Positions 13,767 through 19,615 of a stretch of 19,615 nucleotides of DNA are shown piece by piece (within the stretch, counting starts at the first letter, position 1; every line of letters starts with the position of its first letter). The stretch comes from Nitronereus sp964503895 (lineage in GTDB: Bacteria; Nitrospirota; Nitrospiria; Nitrospirales; UBA8639): NCBI GenBank assembly GCA_964503895.1, contig CAZDCF010000019.1, forward strand, positions 1 through 19,615, read 5' to 3'. A program made the translations under genes and the position numbers. A model generated the notes under the pieces. That model worked only from the letters and a program-made list of their open reading frames with translations. It did not search any database and was not told where the DNA came from.

Positions 13767-16613
13767 ATGGATTATAAATCGACTTTAAATTTGCCAAAAA
13801 CGGACTTTCCCATGAAGGGAAATCTTCCGCAACGCGAGCCTGAGTTTCTCGCGCGTTGGGCTGGGCACCGGCTTTATCAAAAAATTCAAGAATCTCGAGC
13901 AGACAGGCCGCTGTATATCCTCCACGATGGGCCGCCTTATGCCAACGGCCATATTCATATTGGGCACGCTCTCAACAAGATCCTTAAGGACATTATTGTG
14001 AAATCAAGAACCATGGAGGGATATCGCGTTCCATATATTCCGGGATGGGATTGTCATGGTTTGCCCATAGAGCATCAAGTTACCAAACAACTTGGTGCCA
14101 AGAAAAAGAACATGAGTGCCATGCAACTTCGGCAGTTGTGTCGCGATTATGCTGAGAAGTTCTACACCATTCAGCGTGATGAATTTCAAAGACTCGGGGT
14201 TTTAGGCGACTGGGAACATCCCTATCTCACTATGAGCCACGACTATGAAGCGACCATTGTTCGCGAGTTTGGAAAGTTCGTAGAAAAGGGCGCGGTATAT
14301 AAAGGTCTGAAGCCGGTGTTGTGGTGCACGAAAGATCAAACCGCATTAGCGGAGGCCGAAGTCGAATACGAAGATCATGTCTCACCATCGATCTACGTCA
14401 AATTTCCTTTTCAGGTTAATCCAAACAAGCAATTTGATATTTCCGGTCTGGAAATTTTTGAAAAGGTATCTATTGTCATTTGGACTACAACTCCTTGGAC
14501 GTTGCCTGCAAACCAAGCCATTGCCCTGCATCCTGACCTTGATTACGCGTTTGTCCAAGTGGATAACGAAGTGTTAGTGGTGGCAGAAAAATTGGTAGAC
14601 GATGTAGTCAAAGCCTGGGAATTATCTGATGTAAATATCCTAGGGGTGAAAAAAGGAAAGGATGGCTTCGAAGGTTTGGTGTGTGGGCGACCGTTAACCG
14701 AAGGGTTATCGCCGATCCTTTTGGGAGACTTTGTGACCTTGGAGCAAGGGACGGGTTGTGTGCATATCGCCCCGGGCCATGGCATGGAAGACTACCTCCT
14801 TGCGCTAAAATATAATGCCAGTGCCTCAAGCCATATTCTTGAAGAGCCCATCCCAATTGTTGTGCCGGTGGACGACCGAGGTTGCTTTACGAACGATTTT
14901 GAAGCATTCGCTGGTGAGCACGTACTCAAAGCTAATCCTGCAATTATCAAAAAACTTGAAGAGTTGGGTGTGCTGGTAGGTCATGACAAACTTAATCATT
15001 CCTATCCTCATTGTTGGCGTTGCAAGACACCAGTCATCTTTCGAGCGACGCAGCAATGGTTTGTATCTATGGAAAAAGGGAAACTGCGAGAGCAAGCATT
15101 AAAAGAAATTGATCAAGTCCAATGGATTCCTGAGCGAGGTCGTGATCGTATATACGGCATGATTGCTAGTCGCCCGGATTGGTGCTTGTCTCGTCAGCGG
15201 ATCTGGGGAACGCCAATTCCTGGCTTTACCTGTGTGCAGTGCTCATCCATCTTAGCCGACCCTAAGGTCATCATGCATATTGCAGATTTGGTTAGTGCGC
15301 AAGGCGCCGATGTGTGGTTTGAGTATTCGGTTGAAGAACTCCTTCCAACCGAAACGGTCTGTTCTGATTGTGGGGGAAGGAAATTTAAAAGGGAACAAGA
15401 TATTTTAGACGTCTGGTTCGAATCTGGAGTTAGCCATGCAGCGGTTGTCAAAAAACAAGGCGGAGATTGGTGGCCAGCTAATTTATACCTCGAAGGGTCA
15501 GACCAGCATCGCGGGTGGTTTCATAGTGCGTTGTTATCTTCAGTAACGACTGATGGTGTAGCACCATACCGTGCGGTACTTACGCACGGTTTCGTAGTCG
15601 ATGGACAAGGTAAGAAAATGTCGAAATCCGCGGGTAATGTGGTAGCCCCTCAAGACGTTATCAAGCAGTACGGTGCAGAAATTCTTCGCTTGTGGGTTGC
15701 TGCCCAGGATTATCAAGAAGACTTGCGCATCTCCCAGCAAATCCTCAAGCAACTCGTAGAGCAATATCGAAAAATTCGAAATACCTGCCGGTATTTATTG
15801 AGCAATATTTATGACTATGATTCCAATGATCCTTCGCACCAATTTGAGATAAACCAATTACCGGAACTTGATCGCTGGGCACTCATCCGATTGAACAAGC
15901 TCATTGTTAATGTACGGAAAGGGTACAACGAATTTGACTTCCGTCAAGTTGTGCATGAACTTGATTATTTTTGTTCGGTAGATATGAGTTCGACATATCT
16001 CGATATCTTAAAAGACCGCATGTATACCTCTCACAAAGATTCCCCATTACGACGGGGATCGCAGATGGTATTGTACAAAATCGTGACAAGCCTTGCTCAA
16101 CTTATGGCACCGATTTTGAGCTTTACCGCCGAAGATGTGTGGAATGTGCTCCCGGGAAAAACAAAAGAAAACGGAATCAGCGTGCATCTGGAAATATTTC
16201 CTGAAGTTGCGGTTCTCAAAGATCAGGAAGTCCTAGAATCTCAATGGAAAGAACTGCTCAAAATTCGGGTCTTAGTTCTGGGGGCCCTTGAACAACAGCG
16301 TCGCGACAAAGTCATCGGATCATCGTTGGAATCACAGGTGATTCTACTGGCCACGCCTGATCGTTACAGGTTTTTACTGCACTATGAACAGGATCTGCCT
16401 ACGTTTTTTATTGTGTCTCAGGTTACATTAAAAGAGGTTGAAAAGATTTGGATCGAAGATCATTTAGCAGCCGATGCTTCATTGGGCGTGAGCGTTGATG
16501 TTACAAAAGCCATGGGAGAAAAATGCGAGCGATGCTGGAATTACCTTCCCACAGTTGGTGCGCAGTCTAAACATCTAACTTTGTGCCACAGATGCGTTGA
16601 GGCTGTTTCGTGA
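13767..16613 (+). CDS. ileS: Isoleucyl-tRNA synthetase
   Basis: It charges tRNA-Ile with isoleucine in the cytoplasm and edits misactivated valine. The 948-residue class I enzyme has the HIGH motif (64-67), the editing-domain sequence WTTTPWTLPANQA, the KMSKS loop (617-621), an anticodon-binding region and a C-terminal zinc finger with C920/C923 and C940/C943. The finger is typical of the bacterial IleS1 type. I start at ATG 13767; the TTG two codons earlier (13761) also fits the frame, and neither has a strong ribosome binding site. It lies 65 nt after nadA and overlaps lspA by 4 nt. The leader is too short for a T-box. Confidence 0.98.
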   Translation: MDYKSTLNLPKTDFPMKGNLPQREPEFLARWAGHRLYQKIQESRADRPLYILHDGPPYANGHIHIGHALNKILKDIIVKSRTMEGYRVPYIPGWDCHGLPIEHQVTKQLGAKKKNMSAMQLRQLCRDYAEKFYTIQRDEFQRLGVLGDWEHPYLTMSHDYEATIVREFGKFVEKGAVYKGLKPVLWCTKDQTALAEAEVEYEDHVSPSIYVKFPFQVNPNKQFDISGLEIFEKVSIVIWTTTPWTLPANQAIALHPDLDYAFVQVDNEVLVVAEKLVDDVVKAWELSDVNILGVKKGKDGFEGLVCGRPLTEGLSPILLGDFVTLEQGTGCVHIAPGHGMEDYLLALKYNASASSHILEEPIPIVVPVDDRGCFTNDFEAFAGEHVLKANPAIIKKLEELGVLVGHDKLNHSYPHCWRCKTPVIFRATQQWFVSMEKGKLREQALKEIDQVQWIPERGRDRIYGMIASRPDWCLSRQRIWGTPIPGFTCVQCSSILADPKVIMHIADLVSAQGADVWFEYSVEELLPTETVCSDCGGRKFKREQDILDVWFESGVSHAAVVKKQGGDWWPANLYLEGSDQHRGWFHSALLSSVTTDGVAPYRAVLTHGFVVDGQGKKMSKSAGNVVAPQDVIKQYGAEILRLWVAAQDYQEDLRISQQILKQLVEQYRKIRNTCRYLLSNIYDYDSNDPSHQFEINQLPELDRWALIRLNKLIVNVRKGYNEFDFRQVVHELDYFCSVDMSSTYLDILKDRMYTSHKDSPLRRGSQMVLYKIVTSLAQLMAPILSFTAEDVWNVLPGKTKENGISVHLEIFPEVAVLKDQEVLESQWKELLKIRVLVLGALEQQRRDKVIGSSLESQVILLATPDRYRFLLHYEQDLPTFFIVSQVTLKEVEKIWIEDHLAADASLGVSVDVTKAMGEKCERCWNYLPTVGAQSKHLTLCHRCVEAVS

Positions 16614-17140
16614 GTGATAGACGCCGGCGGTATCTATTGCTGGTGGGCGTGAGTTTGATTCTAATCGCGCTAGACCAACTCACAAAAATGTTTGTTGTCC
16701 ATACCATGCGTTTGCATGAGTCCATTTCCATCATCGAAGGCTTTTTTAGCCTGACCTATATACGAAACCCAGGCGCTGCCTTTGGCATTTTTGCAACGAC
16801 CAATAGTGCTTTTCGACTTATCTTTTTCGTTGGGACGTCGATATTTGCCTTGGGTTTACTCGGAACAATTTTTTACCGTCTGCATCACGATGACGTATGG
16901 GGGCAGCTAACTGTCTCCAGCATCTTCGGTGGAGCTATCGGCAATCTTGTCGATCGGTTACGCTACGGCGAAGTCATCGACTTCCTGGACTTTCACGTCA
17001 GCGGTTATCACTGGCCTGCGTTTAACGTCGCCGATAGCGCTATTAGTGTCGGTGTGGTTTCTCTTTTGGTTATCTTTTCCCTGGATAAAAAGAAAGAAGA
17101 ACCTCCATCTGAATCTATGCCTCAAAAGGATTATCCATGA
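16610..17140 (+). CDS. lspA: Lipoprotein signal peptidase (signal peptidase II)
   Basis: LspA cleaves signal peptides of diacylated prolipoproteins in the inner membrane. The 176-residue protein has four transmembrane helices and the family motifs RNPGAAFG (52-59), GGAIGNLVDRLRYGEVIDFLDF (107-128) and FNVADSAISVG (138-148). The catalytic Asp pair fits D124 and D142. The start is GTG at 16610, overlapping the ileS stop (GTGA), which implies coupled translation; ileS-lspA is a very common bacterial pair. The charged tail after residue 157 is short and ordinary. No hairpin terminator is evident in the 74 nt before the convergent VKOR gene. Confidence 0.97.
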   Translation: MSDRRRRYLLLVGVSLILIALDQLTKMFVVHTMRLHESISIIEGFFSLTYIRNPGAAFGIFATTNSAFRLIFFVGTSIFALGLLGTIFYRLHHDDVWGQLTVSSIFGGAIGNLVDRLRYGEVIDFLDFHVSGYHWPAFNVADSAISVGVVSLLVIFSLDKKKEEPPSESMPQKDYP

Positions 17141-17214
17141 TGGTAATGGGATAGTTTTCCCGCGGTTCTACCTCTGCGTCTTCTGAGACGGTTTCTTGAG
17201 TGTCACTAGAGATA

Positions 17215-18117
17215 TTATTGGCTTTTTCCCGAATCTTCCCAATCAAAACCAGAGGCATTAGCCAATTGTCGGGGTTTTCGCATGCCGAGGAGGCGTTTTT
17301 TCCCGATGATCCAGGTTGGATATTTTCGTATCTCATTTTTTGCACAAGGTGGCGTAAGGGCACTGCCCCGTACTCCTGAGCTGCATTCGACATAGGGCAA
17401 ACGTTTGGCAGATGACTCAAAGAGCGCTTTTTGTTCTTGGCAGCGTGGGCACCAGTACGCGCCGTAAAACTTTACGCCGGTTTTTTCCAAATGAATAGCA
17501 AGTGCTTTCAACTGAGGGTCCTCTGGTCCAGCGGAAGCATCAAAGACTCCGCTATAGTGCAAATGCAATACGATAACAATTAATCCCCCGATCACTGCTG
17601 CATCCTTGACGGAGGTGATCCACGAAGCGGGTTTCTTGAATACGGCCAAGATCATGATAGTTGTAATGATAGCAAAGGAGGCGAGACAATATGGGCAGAT
17701 GGCTTCGATTTCTAAAATGGATACAGCTGTCAAATAGGCGCTGATGGCAAAACCGCAAACGGCCAAGAATATTAAGGAGCTCCAACTCCCAGATTTGGAT
17801 CGGACCCTCCAGGTTAATCCTGCTATGATTACATAGGTTAAGCATCCCCATAAGGTCATCGGGATAGTCAGAAAGGTCGCCCACCGACTGCTCTGAACAA
17901 TGTCGCATCCTGACCCCTCGCTACAGAAAGCCGGATGTTCTTGAAAGTAGGTGGTAAAGGTGAGATAGGCAGTTAATAGAACTCCTGTTACCGCAAGGAC
18001 TAGTATTACTATGTTGATTGAAGAAGTTCCTTTTGATCTTTGGAAAGGACTGATGCTGGAGACCTTTTGGGTTCCTTTTTTATTAAGTGTTTTTTCACGT
18101 TTGCTCCGTTTTGACAT
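17215..18117 (-). CDS. VKOR domain fused to a thioredoxin-like domain
   Basis: Bacterial vitamin K epoxide reductase homologues reoxidise DsbA-like proteins by passing electrons to quinone, so that disulfides form in the periplasm. The 300-residue product has a basic cytoplasmic N-terminus (1-33) and about five transmembrane helices. The VKOR loop Cys pair is C65/C71 (FCSEGSGCDIVQSS) and the quinone-side pair is C141-P-Y-C144. The thioredoxin-like domain from about residue 205 has active site WCPRC (C223/C226), a further Cys pair (C245, C258) and the cis-Pro motif KYPTW (265-269). This matches the cyanobacterial-type fusion. AAAGGA stands 7 nt before the ATG at 18117. It follows DUF427 by 63 nt. 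Confidence 0.95.
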   Translation of the reverse strand: MSKRSKREKTLNKKGTQKVSSISPFQRSKGTSSINIVILVLAVTGVLLTAYLTFTTYFQEHPAFCSEGSGCDIVQSSRWATFLTIPMTLWGCLTYVIIAGLTWRVRSKSGSWSSLIFLAVCGFAISAYLTAVSILEIEAICPYCLASFAIITTIMILAVFKKPASWITSVKDAAVIGGLIVIVLHLHYSGVFDASAGPEDPQLKALAIHLEKTGVKFYGAYWCPRCQEQKALFESSAKRLPYVECSSGVRGSALTPPCAKNEIRKYPTWIIGKKRLLGMRKPRQLANASGFDWEDSGKSQ

Positions 18118-18180
18118 TTATCAATCCTTTCACGAAATTTCTGATCTAATTCTACCATACCGCTCAGAACGGGTACTGTT

Positions 18181-18738
18181 CTACCAATTTTCTGTTCCTG
18201 GATTTCCCTTAAAGGGCCCGATGGTTTCATTTGTAATCCACCCTCCATATAACTCTCTCGGTTGCGGTCTGACGAGTTCTCCATCTATGTAACAGGTTAA
18301 TCGATGAGGGTAGAAAGAAAAATAACCGGCAATGGACTCAAACTCTGGGTATGGATCCAAGTAATACCAGGCTGTGTTCTCTATTACCAAAGTATTGACA
18401 TTTACGTTCCAATATTGTGCTGCGCCCTTCCACTCGCATAGTGAAAGTCGAGATCCCAAAGTCAATGAGGTCTTATCCACATCTTTGGGGGGGATGTAAA
18501 AAGTCGGAGGGTTCGCAGTTTCCAGTACACGAAGGGTAGAGTCCGATTCTGCAATGACTTTTCCATTAACGCTTACTGTTATCAGCCTGGAATCTCTTTC
18601 TAGCTTTGGTGGTCGGGGATAATCCCAAACTGACTCCTGCCCTACACTTGGTTCAATTGCAATTGACGGTTTTTCTTTACCTCGAAATTGCCATTTATCT
18701 CGTGCTTGCCTAATCCATTTATCCAATTCTTTCTCCAT
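18181..18738 (-). CDS. DUF427 family protein
   Basis: This 185-residue soluble protein belongs to the DUF427 family (PF04248). Recognisable segments are ESVWDYPRPP (35-44), VSVNGKVIAESDSTLRVLE, TFYIPPKDV, LCEWKGAAQYW (100-110) and the C-terminal FYPHRLTCYIDGE...VRPQPRELYGGWIT...GPFKGNPG block. The biochemical role of the family is not established, so no function is assigned. AAAGG lies 8 nt before the ATG at 18738. Its first codons overlap, in another frame, the end of the oxidoreductase remnant, so the present upstream sequence may be a deletion junction. Confidence 0.9.
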   Translation of the reverse strand: MEKELDKWIRQARDKWQFRGKEKPSIAIEPSVGQESVWDYPRPPKLERDSRLITVSVNGKVIAESDSTLRVLETANPPTFYIPPKDVDKTSLTLGSRLSLCEWKGAAQYWNVNVNTLVIENTAWYYLDPYPEFESIAGYFSFYPHRLTCYIDGELVRPQPRELYGGWITNETIGPFKGNPGTENW

Positions 18739-18805
18739 ATTTTTTGCCTTTGAGTAAGCCCGTAAGGCCTGCTCCTACTATAACGACATCAGCGGCACCG
18801 GACAT
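18719..18805 (-). pseudogene. 28-codon N-terminal remnant of an FAD/NAD(P)-dependent oxidoreductase
   Basis: Fifteen nt after the cbiX stop, an ATG (18805-18803) with AGGAG 7-8 nt upstream opens MSGAADVVIVGAGLTGLL. This is the textbook start of a flavoprotein: a short beta strand followed by the GxGxxG dinucleotide-binding turn. The sequence then leaves the expected helix pattern (KGKKYGERIG) and stops with TAA at 18721-18719, inside the first codons of the DUF427 gene. A full enzyme of this type has several hundred residues, so this is best read as the 5' end of a deleted gene, with the junction near 18750. The exact flavoprotein family cannot be told from so few residues. Confidence 0.72.
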
Positions 18806-18820
18806 CCGACAACTCCTGCG

Positions 18821-19351
18821 TTATCCACCTCCTACAGGCTGTCGATGGAATTGATCTATATGGGCTGAAAGCATTTGTGCGACCTTGCCAAGATCGAATG
18901 GCCAGGCATAGGCCAGGGTAACATTCTGATGCTTTTTCCGAAGTTCAGCTATTTCTTCTGGAATTTCATATTCTGAGTGTGAGCCGCCGGGTGTGAACAT
19001 CGTGGAAACCACGGTAATATTTGTTGCTCCCTCAACGATTTGTTTTTCAATGGCCTCTTCCAGTGTGGGAGTGCAAAATTCGTTATAAGCGATTGAGAAA
19101 TGTGCTCCGTCGGTCAATGGTTTCAAGTGTGTAGCTAGTTTCTCCAGACCAGCCTGATAGGGATCAATTTCTGGTGTCCGTGGCCAGAGACGGATTTTCT
19201 GGTCAAGTTCATATTCCTCATTTGACATTGGAGTACCTGCTGCTCGTCGTTGTGCTTCGAGACGCTTCAACTTTGTCACAAGTTCTGCAGGGAAACCCTT
19301 AGGAATTCCACCATGCCCAACGAGTATCACGCCTTTTGTTGAATCAGTCAT
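18821..19351 (-). CDS. cbiX: CbiX-type sirohydrochlorin chelatase family protein
   Basis: CbiX/SirB-type enzymes insert Co2+ or Fe2+ into sirohydrochlorin on the way to cobalamin or siroheme. The 176-residue single-domain protein begins with GVILVGHGG (metal-ligand His13). It has the second conserved motif MFTPGGSHSEYEIPEEI (118-134) with His125, followed by the usual short strand-helix end. Between them is a highly charged insertion (about 25-60, KRLEAQRRAAG...YELDQKIRLWPRTPE) longer than in minimal CbiX proteins, so the substrate or metal is uncertain. AAGGAG lies 8 nt before the ATG at 19351. It follows the right-edge NifX-like gene by 40 nt. Confidence 0.85.
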   Translation of the reverse strand: MTDSTKGVILVGHGGIPKGFPAELVTKLKRLEAQRRAAGTPMSNEEYELDQKIRLWPRTPEIDPYQAGLEKLATHLKPLTDGAHFSIAYNEFCTPTLEEAIEKQIVEGATNITVVSTMFTPGGSHSEYEIPEEIAELRKKHQNVTLAYAWPFDLGKVAQMLSAHIDQFHRQPVGGG

Positions 19352-19391
19352 GTCTACTTCTCCTTCTCGATTGCCAATATTTCATTGTACT

Positions 19392-19615
19392 TCATGTAAT
19401 TTTTGAAAATATCTGCGACTGGGGGATTAATTCGTTGAACTGTTCAATTTTTTCAATATAACGAATACCCTTTCTCTTTAGCGAGTCGATGTATAAATTT
19501 GCTCCTTTCCCACCTATCAGAACTGTAGTAATTGGCACCAATTGTCGCATGATTTTTTCCTTGATATTTAGACATGGTTGCGCAGCATGAGTTCTTTTGG
19601 ATGTGGCGCAAGATA
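19392..19615 (-). CDS. C-terminal end of a probable NifX/NifB-like metal-cluster-binding protein (partial)
   Basis: Reading the minus strand from 19613, 73 codons are open to TGA at 19394-19392; the start is beyond the window. The sequence runs CATSKRTHAAQPC, then KEKIMRQLVPITTVLIGGKGANLYIDSL and KRKGIRYIEKIEQF. The order - Cys/His-rich segment, helix, VLIGGxG turn, helix, KGI strand - resembles the C-terminal half of NifX/NifB-type dinitrogenase cofactor proteins. That family call is an inference from pattern. The gene probably leads the cbiX-DUF427-VKOR cluster, ending 40 nt before the cbiX ATG. Confidence 0.5.
   Translation of the reverse strand, partial: SCATSKRTHAAQPCLNIKEKIMRQLVPITTVLIGGKGANLYIDSLKRKGIRYIEKIEQFNELIPQSQIFSKIT

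Noticed and set aside
17115..17420. 101-codon minus-strand frame at the lspA/VKOR junction
   Set aside because: It lies mostly inside the VKOR-thioredoxin gene in another frame and shows no domain.

Overview
The window looks like a chromosomal housekeeping segment of a Gram-negative, Nitrospirota-like bacterium. The lineage is an inference from gene content (a Thi4-type thiazole synthase next to ThiC, a VKOR-thioredoxin fusion, an LspA signal peptidase) and from a moderate GC content judged by eye. No rRNA, tRNA, IS element, CRISPR array or phage gene is visible.

Left part (1-7277). The 3' two thirds of smc enters from the left edge and ends at a strong bidirectional hairpin terminator shared with a convergent 2[4Fe-4S] ferredoxin gene, which has its own good promoter. 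An Sfp-type phosphopantetheinyl transferase (minus) and an EamA-family transporter (plus) diverge from a short shared region. They are followed by a SnoaL/NTF2-like protein, a 71-residue Cys/His microprotein, an unrecognised 166-residue protein and a roughly 390-nt stretch with palindromes but no convincing gene.

Middle (7278-12349, minus strand). A sigma70-like promoter, a TPP riboswitch and an intrinsic terminator control thiC-thi4, which make the two halves of thiamin. The same strand continues with short gaps into a TPR protein, a degenerate receiver-domain protein without its phosphoacceptor Asp, and a YgfZ-type folate-binding Fe-S maintenance protein (ATGA overlap with the receiver gene). 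This is the most system-like part of the window: a probable TPP-controlled unit combining an oxygen-sensitive radical SAM enzyme, a non-suicidal (His-type) Thi4, an Fe-S repair factor and two apparent adaptor proteins.

Right part (12465-19615). nadA, ileS and lspA run on the plus strand; ileS and lspA overlap by 4 nt. A minus-strand cluster converges on them: the end of a probable NifX/NifB-like cofactor-binding protein at the right edge, a CbiX-type chelatase, a 28-codon remnant of an FAD-dependent oxidoreductase that keeps its Shine-Dalgarno and GxGxxG motif, a DUF427 protein and a VKOR-thioredoxin fusion. The remnant suggests an internal deletion in this cluster.
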